A DNA stretch of 60,000 bases. It comes from Apostichopus japonicus (lineage: Eukaryota; Echinodermata; Holothuroidea; Aspidochirotida; Stichopodidae). Positions within the stretch are counted from its first letter, which is position 1, and each line of letters opens with the position of its first letter. Positions 1 through 11,949 of this stretch are shown here, one piece after another. The DNA lies in NCBI RefSeq assembly GCF_037975245.1, contig NC_092574.1, forward strand, positions 17,277,213-17,337,212. Direction: 5' to 3'. The position numbers were made by a program, and so were the translations under genes. The notes beneath the pieces were generated by a model. It made no database searches, was not told the origin of the DNA, and worked only from the letters and a program-made list of their open reading frames with translations.

Positions 1-1574
1 GTAGAGAGTGTTGTAAATTTGTGTTATCAAACAGGCCTGGAGTCAGCGTCTTGGAGGCAAAGCCAAGAGGAGACATAGGCTGTATCTCTACTATCCAAGT
101 TTCAGCAAAATAGACTCGAAATTTAGTTTTACACATTCCAACTCTCTCATTGTAACCTCCACCCTCCCCCCCCCCCCTCCACAATATCCTTCCTCTCCAA
201 CCCATCATGTTACTGTCTGGTTTCTGGTTGAGGTGAACATTTTGATCAGAACCCCTAAGGACATGATGTATTTTGACCACCATATTGACATTTGGTGATA
301 GTAGATCTACACTATACATTTTAAGGCTTCTTACCTTCACCAAATTCTTATAATTAATCCTTAGGGGCTGTGGTCATGTGTGGCCTACACTATAGTATAC
401 TGTGTGTCTGCATGGAAGTAAAGCCTTAAATTCCTCGGGATGATGTGATCGAGGTCAACATAGATACATCAAAGATGAATACTTAGAGCTTGAATATTAA
501 AGGATAAATATCTATATACAAAACAATTGATCTAATGAAAACAGGCTAATAATTGAATAACATAGTTTCTTTGCAAGGTGTAACAAAATGAATACATATT
601 TATTTATTAAATTTATTTTATGCAAGCCAAAAACTAAAACATAAATTTTATGTGAGAAGAGAAAACTTAGTCAAAGCAAGGTGCCGGTTAAGATTTAAAA
701 AATAAAAAACGATGCAAGGTGCCAGAAAACATTTTAAAAAGTGAAGATATTGCGAAGTGGAATGATAGGTGTTTGGAAATATCTTTCAAATAAAACCCTG
801 GTGCAAAAAGGACAATTGGCAAGAAGTTTCCCACTGTGAACTAAAGTTCCCAAATTTAAAATTACTATAAAAGTACTTCTTAAAAAAAAAAATTGTTAAG
901 GACATATTAGCACACATTTTGGTTTCTAAAGGGATGATCGAATTACTGTACTTAATAACGGAAAGAAAATATTTCCACATCCACATAATTTTGTGTGTAA
1001 TTCAATGCATAACATTCATTTGAATCTGGATATACAGTAATTGGTTTCTCAACACATGTACAGTACATTGTATGCATTGGTAGCCTAAATTCTACTGGGG
1101 AACCACCTACTTCACTCTTCCCTTTTACTACAAAGGTTCATTTTCAGTGGTTGTTAAAAGTTTAAAGCAAGAACTTACCCTGTAAACCATTAAGGAATGT
1201 CCTCCTCCCTTTCTCAAGTTGCCTGAGGAGAAGGGCTTGCCATATTTACTTTACACCAATCATGCTTGCACTGTGCCAGGCAATAACTGTGTAAGGTCAA
1301 ATTCATATATCCCTGCCACAGTGAACTATGATTCAAATTCAATTCAAATGTTAATAAATTTTATAATTTTTTGAAAACAAGATGTGAAAGATTTGAGTAA
1401 GTTGTAGAGGAACCACCCACATACAATAAGTAGTGTACATATTAAACACACATGTACAGCTCTACATACATGGCAAATTGTTAATGGTAGTCTGATATTC
1501 TGAGACAACCAAATGAATGCTCAGACAACCAAAATCTGCTGTCGAAGTGTACAAAATCTGCTGTTGAAGTGTAC
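1..1574. other. Non-coding, AT-rich; no gene seen
   Basis: No open frame with plausible composition or splice context is visible. The stretch has a C-run near 166-178 and several A/T homopolymers. It lies beyond the 3' end of the minus-strand membrane-protein gene. Confidence 0.6.
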
Positions 1575-1815
1575 GATGGATGGCTAGTTGTTTACACCAA
1601 ATTCAAATTTTGCATTATAACTAAATATGGCCAACCCTGAAATAGGTAAAATGATAAATTACTATCTCCCCCCAAAGTTGGTTTTCTATTCACCAACCTA
1701 CACATCTCTCCTACAGTATACATCCTACAGAGACATACTGGTCATTTTCATTTTGCTGAGTATTTTCGGACAACCAAATTTGCAGTACGGACGACCACAA
1801 AGAGAAAAATCCTCA
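1575..1815 (+). repeat. Dispersed repeat, copy A
   Basis: This segment runs from a CTAGTTGTTTACACCAA start, through a TAACTAAATAT block and a CCCAAAG(T/C)TGGT block, to TTCGGACAACCAAA-type sequence. The same order of blocks recurs at about 45431-45625 in the same orientation. The frame that is open across it has no recognisable protein and looks like a chance ORF. The family is not identified; no terminal repeats or target duplication are obvious. Confidence 0.6.
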
Positions 1816-4800
1816 AAAAAAATTGCCCTAACATACTGTAGGTTAGACAGATATTATACAGGTCTATAAGCCACAACTTGATTTAAAGTGTTTCAATCTA
1901 CCGTGCAGATAATCCATTAGCAGCACAATGTATAAATCCAACAAAACCAATCTGGCTACGAATCTTTTCATGGCCATTTAAGTGAACCATTCTGTGCCAG
2001 AGAAATTAGAAATGAATAGTGATAACCTAAATAATTCTATTCATGTAATACACCTACAGTGTATGTGAACTGTAGGAAATTTCAATAACATAAAAGGTGT
2101 TAAGTAGAGCTAAATTTAGCAACAGACAAGAAGAATGCAGAGTAATTCTGCAGTAATTTTGGTAAAATTTATCTAAACTCCAGTTTGTAGATTCAAAAAT
2201 ACAAGGTGACATCATATGCAACTTCTTGTTAAGTGAACAACAATGATGTTATGCCATTGTTATGAAAATATTTCCTTGATGTGTCAAAGAAATTATGCTC
2301 TATCACAAATAACCGCAAATTTAATAAAAAACTATAAAAAAAAAAAAACTGCTGAATTAAACGTACTTCCTCTACATATTACCATTACTTGGAGACCAAT
2401 TCAATTTTTTCAGAAAATTTCCATGTTTATCCCAGAAATTTTTAGCAGTGTTGTATATGATGAAACGTTGCAATTACCAATAAGGAATCCTTCAATTTTC
2501 CTCTTTTTTTTTTTCATGATCAGATTTTGTAATAATGCTCAACATTTCATTAACTATGTTACTCTGGCATTTCTGAACCTGACTCTATATAGAGGCCTGC
2601 ATGCAAAAGCAGACAACCACTTACAACTGAAAGGATTTGTTAATAACATTAAAGTTAATGTACTTGGTAAAAGCAAGTGCTTGACTGAGCATTCTCTACA
2701 CAGCCGATAATAATTGACCTAGATATCGCCACTAACAGCAGCATGAAGTGTGCTTTATGTTCAGTGTGCGCTAGACTGGGCATGTCTTTATATTATATAC
2801 TATGCATGCCATGTGTGGTGTAACTGTCTTGATATACAGATGATGTGCAATATATGCATACTATGTTATGCACTATATACATGATGATATGCTGATATGC
2901 AGTTTTCATGTGCTTTATAATATGCATTTGCATATGCCATACCCATCTGCAATTCAGCATGGCAGCAACTCTTGACATGTGTAGACAACACACTTCCTTT
3001 AGCACCATCTCAGTTTGCTTACAAAAGCTCACAGCCTACTCTCCTCCATCCATCCATCCCTCCCATACCACCCCCCTCCCCTCTTCTCTATAACTAACAG
3101 TTTTGCATCAGAACATTACACAGTAACACTTACTAACAATCATTTAAGTGTTGACTAATACTGACTTCAAGTAATAATTAGCAAGGGCTATGCTACTAAT
3201 GGTACCTACTTTACACACAGTATCAAGTGTGAAGTTCATCTGAGCTTTACTTTTGTGGTTATATGTTTACAATAATTTCAAACTTTGACCTATCTTGACC
3301 TCAAATGAAAATTGACCTCCACTAAGTACTGGTATCTTGAAACTGTAGAGTGATAATCACAGTTAAGCTTGTAAACAAGTTTCTTTCAACAATGAGATGT
3401 GGTTTTGATTCATTAGATGGGTTGACAGACATTGTTAAAACCTATTCATTCATTTATTTCTATCTATCAGTCACTTGTAAGCTACATACACTACATCCTA
3501 TATAATCAACCCTAATTCGCAGGCTGCCAAAGTTGCTCTCTAGATTAGGTCAGATGAAAATGCAAACAGGATTTGGGTCAAATAACAAAACCTGTGTAAT
3601 AGTACTCTCCTTATCTACCTCACAAAGTCTCATTTTTAAGGTCAAGCTAAGGGTGTGGTTCACTGGTTTCCCAATTTTTTACCTGAACCTTATTCACTAA
3701 CAATTTACTCCCACAGACATGACCGAATACTATTTCAAAGTGCTGTCTACTGTTGCTAAGGCAACGGTAGCACAGTTGAGCCAAATAACTGGGTGTTGTC
3801 AAGAATTATTTTAAGAAAACTATTCTTAACCCTCTGATAATGTAGGTTAAAATTCACATTGGGAGCTTGGAAAGATGGAACAAAGCTCTAAAAGTAAGAA
3901 GCTCTTTAAATGCAACAAATCTAGTAAGTAGGACTCAATGAGCAAGTTCATGCAATCTCTGGCTAAGCAACTTAATCCATCAGGAGAAAAAAATAAGTTA
4001 TGAAGAGTAACCTTAGAATCAAAAATTTTAAATAATTCTCCAGTCTGTTTTTAATGACAAGTACTGAATGTTCCCCTTTTTTTAGAAACTTTCTTGGAAA
4101 AAAAGACTTGCAGCTCTAGTCAACTTAATTAACCAACATGTTTATGGATTTTTTATTTGTTTTTTATTTTATGAAACTCAACTCAAAAAAGCTGCTTTAA
4201 ATATACAATGTGGCAAAAGCTATCAACCCCTGAGATGGAAGGCACATAAATTCAAAAGCAATATACTATGAGCTCAGCCACTGTATGTGTATATTTAAGT
4301 ATCAGTAAAGTCACAAATAATGAAAAATTGTTCCTTTGCTACAACCACAAGTAACATAAATTGAAAGGAGATGGTTGTGTTTGCAACAAAATGTTCCCCC
4401 AACCTATAGATAATTCCATTGTTTTACAGAACATATGACATCCAACATCCTTCCCTCACTAAAAAAAAAGGAAAGAAATACAGTGCAACTCTCTTAATAA
4501 ATACTGCAACCTATCTGATATTCCATTGGGTATACTAAATTATTGAATAACAAGCCTCTTGAAGTTGAATTGGTGGATCTCTCCATCCTAGAGTACACTT
4601 ATATCTCCTCAATATACACTACTTATGAGTGTTCCCTCAAAGAGGAACTCTCAGTATACTGGTATCTCCTCAAGTTTACTATCTATGTCCTGTCTTGTCC
4701 CGCAAGACATTCTCTCCATACTGTACTATACTACCAGTACCTCCTGAGTATATAGGCCTACTATCTATATGAATACATAATAAACAAATCAACTCTTCTT

Positions 4801-4914
4801 GTGCAGATCTCTTTATAGGAAGAATAAAGTTGAATGTTTGAAACACCAGGGAAACCTCATATCAAATAAGTATGTAATACAGATATTATGTTGGAAGGAC
4901 CTGGTGGACCATCA
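1816..4914. other. Non-coding; no gene seen
   Basis: Open frames here (for example about 2243-2710) are low in complexity, run through A/T homopolymers and have no splice context. The segment at 2795-2945 is rich in short ATGCAT-type palindromes. A pyrimidine-rich CCATCCATCC stretch lies near 3045-3085. Confidence 0.55.
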
Positions 4915-5107
4915 ACATAGCACAATAGCAACAAGCATAGCATAGTAGCAACAAGCATAGTATAGTAGCAACGAACATAGTACAGTAGCAATGAACATAG
5001 CATAGTAGCAATGAACATAGCATAGTAGCAATGAACATAGCATAGTAGCAATGAACATAGCATAGTAGCAATGAACATAGCATAGTAGCAATGAACAGTA
5101 AAATAGC
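4915..5107. repeat. 20-bp minisatellite, about 9 copies
   Basis: Tandem units of about 20 bp, of the form CATAGTAGCAATGAACATAG. They are nearly uniform from about 4990 to 5095 and diverge towards the left end (CAACAAG variants). Because 20 is not a multiple of 3, the array opens several overlapping minus-strand frames with repetitive peptides. Those frames are artefacts. Confidence 0.9.
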
Positions 5108-5639
5108 AATTTCGACTATTATCGTGAGTTTTCGTGACTCCCAATTGCATGGGAAGAAAAACAACTTCTGTTTGTTTTGTAACAGAAAAGGCTTAAAGCC
5201 CGTTTGATTATGTGATAACCCAGACTAATACACGAGTGCAAAAGAAAAACTCAATCTCTTTGGGTTATTCTCTGAAAGCATTGATAATAATATTAAAGTG
5301 TAGTACATCAGGGTAAACATGTTTTAATGTATTATAAAGCCATACAAGTTTGGTTCATGATTGCCAGTTAAAGCTTCTGTTTGTACACATTGCTTTAGAG
5401 TTACAAGACATCTGAAGGGATGACAAAAATGGTCTTTTAGGGTAGGGTTTACTTAAAACATTTCTTAATGCTTAGTAGCCATGACTGAATGAATGAATAG
5501 ATGTGGTTGTCTATGTGACCTAACTCATGAATACAAATACAACACCAAAGGCACTTCTGTGCAAATCATTATATCCTTCCTTTGTTCTGTGTCATTTTTA
5601 AAACACTGTTGTATGTGCTAATTAATTAAAATCTATATG

Positions 5640-6095
5640 TTGATGTGTCAATGTTATATGCTGGCTGTCAGTATATTAACTATTATATAACTGCTAACTG
5701 TTTCGTTGCTATACGTTGGTTGTCTGCATTGATGCTATAATGTTAGCTTACTGTGGTAATGCTGGCTGTCTGTACTGATGCTATAATGTTAGCTTAATTG
5801 ACAATGCTATACATGCTGGCTGTCTGAATTGATGCTATAATGTAAGCTGACTGTGGCAATGATATATGCTGGCTGTCTGTATTGGTGCTATCATAATATG
5901 TCGGCTAACTGTGTCAATGTTATATGATGGATGTCTGTATTGATGCTATCATGTAAGCTTACTGTGGCAATGTTATATGCTGACTGGCTTTATTGATGCT
6001 ACATGTTATCTGACTGTGGCAATGATACATGTTGGCTGTCTGCACTGATGCTATAATGTTAGCTTACTTTGGCAATGCTATATATGCTGGATATC
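5640..6095. repeat. Degenerate 55-70-bp tandem repeat
   Basis: About seven imperfect units each contain GCTGGCTGTCTG, a TTGATGCTATAATGT block, and GCTTACTGTGGCAATG. Unit length varies by indels, which points to an old array. No coding potential is seen. Confidence 0.8.
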
Positions 6096-6849
6096 TGTAT
6101 ATGAACTGAAGTCATAGGACACCTGGATTACCTCACTGAGTCTTTATCTCAAAACAATAATTTCCTCCCAAACCCTGGATGGATTTAATCACATCACTAA
6201 TATCGTGATATCATCATATATTTAAAAGAAACAAAATATTGTACACATATTTCAGCCTTTTTTCAACACCAGTTAAAGGTCATTAAACATTCTCCTAAAT
6301 GTGAGATGCCTAAGTTGTGTAGTTTCCTACTACATATCACTTTCCTGTGGTTTCCAAACAATATACTGTAACATATATTTAGAAATTGTCTAACAGAAGT
6401 AGAATTATCCTGCAGGTGGCAGGTGAAAAGAGGCGCGAGAGATTTACGCCAAGGTTACCATGTTTTGGTGTTCCTGCAACAGCTACTGTACTATTAAACT
6501 CAAGTTGAACTTAGTTGAAGTCACACATTTATACAACAACTGAATGGAGCTGTACAGAAGCTGCGAATATAGACTAAAATTAGCTCAAAGAAAACCAAAT
6601 AACACAGACTTCTTCTGGCAGGTCCTTCCCAAGCAGGAAGGAACAGGAAAAGTGCTTTCATCTCGAAAGATTCATACACACAATGTGAAAACTTTGAAAA
6701 CTTTGCATCATACTACCTTTAAAGAAGAACATGTCACTGCTGATTAGTACATGGAAAATAGCCCTCAGTAGCTAAATTATTAAAACTAACTCTATTATGT
6801 GTAAACAGCCTTACCAATTATATGGATCCAAAGATTTATATCCTTCCCT
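6096..6849 (-). other. Probable 3' UTR / downstream flank of membrane-protein gene
   Basis: This lies immediately downstream, on the minus strand, of the stop codon at 6850-6852. A minus-strand ATTAAA hexamer at about 6184-6189 and an AATAAA at about 5991-5996 are possible polyadenylation signals. Neither can be chosen without transcript data. The plus-strand ORF at 6544-6747 is not supported by any family resemblance. Confidence 0.35.
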
Positions 6850-7172
6850 TCAGAAATAGGCATTATCAATATCAACAGCTGGATTATCAATTCCAACGTC
6901 ATGTTGTCTTGGGGAATGGATCAGATGCCGGGTATCACCAGAGGAGGACTGCTCTGTATGACTGGAACCATCATCGCTCACCATGGAGCCTGCTGCTCCC
7001 GTCTGGCTCGGGGGTGGGTGGTATTCTACCGCGGGTGGGGGTGGTGGTGGTGGGGATGCGGTCGGTGGGGGTGGAATATTGTCTTCTGGTGGGGCATGGA
7101 AAGTACTGCTGGTAGCCTGTTTGTGATCGTCCAACCTCAGAGTAGACGCATTACTACCCTCTTGCACGACCC
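6850..7172 (-). CDS. Membrane-protein gene, coding exon 3 (proline-rich C-terminal tail)
   Basis: This is the terminal coding exon. A minus-strand acceptor (polypyrimidine stretch then CTAG) ends at 7173. The first two exon bases complete a Gly codon begun by exon 2. It encodes about 107 residues: an N-terminal VVQEGSNAST stretch, then a proline-rich core with runs of four and seven prolines and a YHPPPS motif, then a Ser/Thr/His segment, ending in ...DNAYF before the stop. Polyproline runs of this kind commonly bind SH3, WW, EVH1 domains or profilin, so the tail may recruit cytoskeletal or signalling adaptors; that is inference. The proline run is also what makes the plus strand G-rich at 7035-7075. 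Confidence 0.75.
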
Positions 7173-7945
7173 CTAGAAGACAAGAACACAACATGATTAA
7201 AACCCTACGAAATATAAAATCTCTCCTCTCAAATGCATACAATAATTCATACAATTTACAGCACAAGGGTTTGACATTGTAATATACAGTAGAGTCAGCA
7301 CAAATTGGCACAAAAAGACCAGACCATCATCACTAACAGTAATTGCCAAAAAAAATTAACAGTTACACAAGCCTAGTATTTCGTCATTTTAGCAACTTGC
7401 TAATAAAAAAAAAAATCATTTTTCTAAACCACATGACACATAAACATGCTATCAGGCCTGACAACAGACTATAAAGCAGAGGTTGTTTTATTTATTTCTT
7501 TGTCTGGTTGATAAACAGAATCCACAACCCTCAAACTACTACTTTGAACAGTCAACCTAGCATAGGTACAGTATCATGTATACATGAACAACATGGTTTA
7601 TCCTAATTTACATTTAAAGAGTCTTACAAACTAAATGCAGTGGTGCTGTGACGTTTTGGAGCTAATCGAATCACATACAGTAAAAGACCAGCCACCAGAG
7701 AATCTCTGAGCTTACATTGTGGTTTCTTTTTAATATTTTTCTCCATAATGTACACTTAGAAGCTACTGTACTTTTTTCCAAACATCTCATACTTTCACTT
7801 ATCCTGTACTTATCCTGAATCATATATCATCCTTACAATAACACATGTGCAGTACCTGTAGGCCAACTTCCCCCTCCTCTCCCCCACTTCCCCCCAAACC
7901 ATCCAACCTCCCACTATAATTTTCTCTACCTTTTATCAACTTTAC
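7173..7945 (-). other. Intron 2 of membrane-protein gene
   Basis: The intron is bounded by a GTAAAG donor after exon 2 and a CTAG acceptor before exon 3. No internal exon or mobile element is seen. If this intron were retained, the frame would end just after exon 2, at a stop at about 7926-7928, giving a tail without the proline-rich segment. Confidence 0.7.
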
Positions 7946-9265
7946 CTTCTAAAACAGGAAGGTCCCAGCTTGGTATGCCACTTCTCCCAAAGTCATTGAT
8001 TGCTTTTGAGGTGGGTGTGACAGGTTCCCTCTCCACCACTTCCTGATAGTGCTCTCGAATCTGGTCCCCATCAGCATACACATACGGCGTGGGACTAGTG
8101 ATCGAAAAGTGATAACCCTGGTCCATGCTCTCGTAAGGCAGAAAGGAACTGCGTGTGGTCGCACTGTAGATGCTCTGCGGCCTGGGGATGTACGTGTGTG
8201 CCATGTTAAAATCCGCAAGTTTAATACAAGGTTCGTCTGATGGTCGGTATGACTTTTTGCTCGCTTTGACAAGCTTCTGGGCGAGAAATTGGCAGAGAAG
8301 AAAGAAGGACAACAAGATGAAAGCACCTCCAACGGATCCTATCACAATGAAAATAAGCAGCTGTTGAAATTCCCCGGGGTCGCTGGTGTCATTGGGTACT
8401 ACACCATCACTCACAAGAGTGGGATCCACTTCAGGCTCTCCTTTGACCACCAACTTCTTAACCTGCAACACAGAACTGTTGTACGTAAAATTGAACCCTA
8501 TCTCCATGGCATCACAAAAGGCATTTTCCTCACTTCTAGGGAGGAAAATCATCATCTCTATGACAACAGAACCACATCTTGCGTCTAACATTATCACATC
8601 TTTGTCGGACAGATATTCGAACGAATCGATCAGATTTTTCTTAAATTTGTCGACGAAGTCATTTTTATCCTGGAGGATGATCTTGCAGTCACCTGTCATG
8701 GTAACTATCATGGTTGTGTTATCCCTGGGTGACTCTGGTAAGGACCTAAGAGAGACAAAGGGACTGGAAGTCGCTGCTGCCTTCGTTTCATTGGGACCGT
8801 ATCCTCGCGAGGACACTGAAGGTACTGACGTTGTAACCTCACCATTGGACACCGTCCGGTTTGCTTCTGTTGCATCAACTTCAACGGAGGTGTGGGAGGA
8901 AGCTGTTAACGAGGCAGAGCTGTTACCGACCGTCCGAGAGGTTACAGTTTCAAATTCCTCCTTATCTTGCAGCGATGTCGTTAACAATGTTGTCAACTCC
9001 TCCACTGGTGTTTCCAAAATGTCAGTGACTCCACGAGAAGGTTCGAGATCGCTATTAACAGTTTCGTGCGATGTTTCATGAACCGTAGTGAGAACGGTAC
9101 TTTCAATATTAGTTACTGTAGTGCTGTCTACTGCTGCTATGTGAGTCATATTTTCCATCGTATCGTGAGCATCCACTCTTGATGTTGACCATGATGATAT
9201 TGTTTGTCTCTGTGTGCTGTGTGTTCCTGCTGTGGTTGTTTCATGATTACTAGACTGGACAAGAC
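7946..9265 (-). CDS. Membrane-protein gene, coding exon 2 (mucin-like ectodomain, juxtamembrane domain, TM, tail)
   Basis: This 1320-bp exon encodes most of a predicted type I membrane protein (~569 residues once joined to exons 1 and 3). In whole-protein numbering: residues ~24-205 are Ser/Thr/Glu-rich with several N-x-S/T sites, a mucin-like stalk. Residues ~207-297 form a compact domain with Cys near 216, 253 and 273 and a DARCGSVVIEMMIF core, suggestive of a SEA-like or related alpha/beta juxtamembrane fold. Residues ~325-349 are a strongly hydrophobic transmembrane helix followed by Lys/Arg stop-transfer residues. The cytoplasmic part carries tyrosines in YIPRPQSIYS, LPYESM and TPYVYADG contexts. 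The acceptor TTTGCAG ends at 9266 and the donor GTAAAG starts at 7945. Junction phases (1 and 1) agree with both neighbouring exons. The upstream open stretch to 9284 has no ATG and is intron. I do not recognise the family: a KIAA1549-like or a SEA-domain mucin-like surface protein are possibilities, not calls. Confidence 0.85.
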
Positions 9266-9878
9266 CTGCAAATGGAAGTTTCAAAAATTAAACAAGAAAG
9301 ATATTACTGAGCTGCCCTTGTGTAGTAAGATATTCATGAATGAATAGATATAGTTCTGTGTTTGTCAACCAGCTAAAGTTCATCTTTAAAGCTACATTGC
9401 AATGAAATAAACAGCTGCTTTGAAACATTTGTAGTATATACTAAGAAATCTGGGCTGGCTACATAAACTTAGAACCAGTGAACTTCCCCACATACCAGGG
9501 GTTTGTGATCATTACAAAGAACATAAATTTAAGACTAATTCTAAATATGTCATTGCAGTAGGCTATATATAGTATCTAACTCATCATGACAGGAATTAGT
9601 AAGTCAGGGGATGATGAAAATGGATATTAATTTAATGATGATCTACAGTGCTACAAGAAAGTTCTGTTCATTTTTATCTACTTTAGATTGACAATTTGAG
9701 CATTGGAAAGAAAGTTTCCTAACAACTCCTAAATTCTAAAATAGCTGTTGTTGGATAAAGATCAAAGCACAAGGCAGGGATATATAGACCAAAAAATGTT
9801 TTTTAAGATATGTCTGAATGAAGATTTGACATAACTGCTTGCACTTTTAAGGAAAGTATCTATTAAAATGAGACTTAC
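9266..9878 (-). other. Intron 1 of membrane-protein gene
   Basis: The intron runs from a perfect GTAAGT donor after exon 1 to a TTTGCAG acceptor before exon 2. It contains nothing else recognisable. Confidence 0.75.
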
Positions 9879-9945
9879 TTGACATCCACATGAACAGTAG
9901 TATATTGATGAGATGTCCAAGTCTGTTACACTTAATGACATTCAT
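9879..9945 (-). CDS. Membrane-protein gene, coding exon 1 (signal peptide)
   Basis: A 67-bp exon too short for a simple ORF scan. Its ATG (minus strand, at 9945-9943) opens a frame of 22 codons plus one base. The peptide starts MNVIKCNRLG and continues into a hydrophobic HLINILLFMWMS core, a typical signal peptide with a basic n-region. It ends at a GTAAGT donor. The single leftover base joins exon 2 in phase, making a Ser codon followed by LVQSSN. This provides the ATG and signal sequence that exon 2 lacks. A preceding acceptor-like TTCAG about 40-60 bases upstream suggests an upstream 5' UTR exon. Confidence 0.7.
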
Positions 9946-10035
9946 CTTTTTGAAGATATTTTAACAGAAGTTACCAAACTCTGAACACCAAAACCTGACA
10001 AGAAAGAAAATGAAAATTGGTATTGTGGTATAGTC
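9946..10035 (-). promoter_or_regulatory. 5' UTR / acceptor region of membrane-protein gene
   Basis: On the minus strand, pyrimidine-rich sequence with CAG trinucleotides lies shortly upstream of the exon-1 ATG. This is consistent with a splice acceptor for a non-coding first exon. Which AG is used cannot be decided from sequence. Confidence 0.3.
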
Positions 10036-10525
10036 AGTATTGCGAAGTTCGGCATACTGCGAAGTTCGGACACCCTAAGAAATACACGATTTCACCATGA
10101 CAACCTACAGGAAATGCCAAATTTCACCAAAAAGTACGAAGCTACAGTTATTTTCTCTCCAAAATGACCCGTGTGCAAGAAAGTACTTACATATTTGTCA
10201 ATAAAATGACGGAGATCTATGAAGTCTGTTATAATTACTGAAAGAGCAACTGCGCCACCAATTTTATCACCAGTGCCACACTGTGGGTTGGGTGTCCGAA
10301 CTTCGCAATACTCTAGCAAAGAAATACCAGTTCCACAATCACGGAGAATCTTCTTGGAATACAACGTGAAAACAGTTTGCAGGAAAGAAAGTTTGGCCGT
10401 GTATCGTAATATAACACAATTTTCCCACCATATCAAGTATATTTTCTGGTGATTTAGACCAGAAGATATAGTTTTGGGATGTTTTAAGGCTTACTGTAGG
10501 TGTTCGAACTTCGAAGTGACCATGC
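10036..10525. mobile_element. Degenerate inverted-repeat element (MITE-like)
   Basis: GCGAAGTTCGG occurs twice near 10042-10070. Its complement, CCGAACTTCGCAATACT, occurs at about 10294-10312. A diverged complement (GTTCGAACTTCGAAG) occurs near 10501-10516. The left CTGCGAAGTTCGGACACC and the far-right arm read inward as diverged inverted repeats. The open frames within (10092-10436 minus, 10219-10452 plus) are not recognisable proteins. Exact ends and any target duplication could not be fixed. Confidence 0.5.
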
Positions 10526-11231
10526 TACTGATTTAAATATGTCATAGATGGGGCAGGGCAGCAAAAAGGGAGTATTTTAGAAGTTAGGTTCACCCTCAAT
10601 AGTTGAATCTTTGATGTTTTTTCCAGATGTATAGAAACCTGTACACCTTATCAATAAATTAATAATCACTGCTGAAATATTGCATGGTCGTTTGGTGAAA
10701 GAAAACAATACAAAAAGGTACATATTGGACAAGAGAGAAAGAATAGGAAGTCACAAAATACAGGTCTGATCATTGAAATTATTTAGGTAATATTCATAAT
10801 TTTTGAAAGAATGATTACTGTTGCTTACAATGTGTCCTGACTCCAGCTCTACCTACAGCAATATACGGTATGTGGTAGTAACCTAATAACACCAAAGTAC
10901 TGCAGGGCCTATGTAACTAGGTAATTAATTCACAAGTTTTTCATACAATTTTTCCCTATGCAAAATTCAGCATTAACACATTAATACATGTATGTAAGGG
11001 TTCTCTAAAACAGGCAAACCACAACCAGGTTGTAGAAAGCAATCGTTTGGTTACAATTTAGTTAACTACCTACTAACTCATCTCATTCTCAGTTAGCATT
11101 AGAAAGCCAACAAGGAAAATTTCATTGCCCGGCTGCAATACAATGCATAATGTCGTACAATTTACCAAAAACTAATTTGAAATAGGAAAGTCATATCAGT
11201 TGCTGGAGAATTCTTAAAAACAAATATTGCT

Positions 11232-11330
11232 ACTCACCACGTTGTATCCACAAGGAATTTCAAATATCCAGTCGTTTTCTTTTATACAGTACTGTAAGTC
11301 CGTGGTGTAGGATGTTACGACCTACACATT
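11232..11330 (-). promoter_or_regulatory. Candidate non-coding first exon / donor of membrane-protein gene
   Basis: On the minus strand a consensus GTGAGTA donor (11231-11237) follows an exon-like segment ending ATACAACGTG. It is the best donor upstream of the coding exons and could splice to the acceptor near 9990. No TATA box was identified. The upstream boundary is arbitrary. Confidence 0.3.
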
Positions 11331-11949
11331 TCTTGGTGGCTATGACGATACAGTTAGTACAAATGAAGTTAAAACTCGAGGACAACACTTTTACTTTTAG
11401 TGTCAATACTCAGTCACAGTCAAAACGAAACTACGAAGAAGGCAAGAAAATGATAAATAACTAATCATTGTACTGAAGGTTTTCATGTTATGATTTCCTC
11501 CATCCTTTTAATACTGAGCCGTTTCCAAACTTTTCTTCGATGAATTTGACTAACAGTAAGAAAGGCTGAGTTCAACAAACTTGTTTATGGATAGAACACT
11601 TTCTTCCATGAATCACAGCATTCTTACCAAAACTATTATAATAAAGACCGATTGTATTCTTCTCAACGGCCTGTCGGAAGCTAGCAGCCCGTAACAGCAG
11701 ACAATGACGAAAAGGACACAACGACACAACAATAGCGTACCACAAGAGGCAACGGGCAACCAGACAACGTATTAGGTGCATGCAAGAACATTTTGTTTTG
11801 CATTTCACAATTAAATAATACAATAGGGAGTTGAAACACCGGAAACTGGTGCCACATAAGAGATATGACCTACGCCTTTATCGTGGTGTAGGTTTACTAG
11901 TATCGGTAACAAATCTTATTTCTTGAACAAAATGACCATAATCATTTTC
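11331..11949. other. Intergenic; no gene seen
   Basis: This is the probable promoter side of the minus-strand gene. A minus-strand ORF at 11572-11823 has no recognisable domain and no splice context. Confidence 0.4.

Noticed and set aside
4915-5107. CRISPR-like array (short regular repeats)
   Set aside because: Units are contiguous with no unique spacers and the sequence is eukaryotic; the same applies to all other arrays here.
4857-5164. Three repetitive minus-strand ORFs (LLLCYVHCYYAMF type)
   Set aside because: Produced by the 20-bp minisatellite; no start context, domain or splice support.
8049-9081. Plus-strand ORFs, including one of 231 residues at 8386-9081
   Set aside because: Antisense shadows of the membrane-protein exon. 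The minus frame has signal peptide, TM and phase-consistent splicing.
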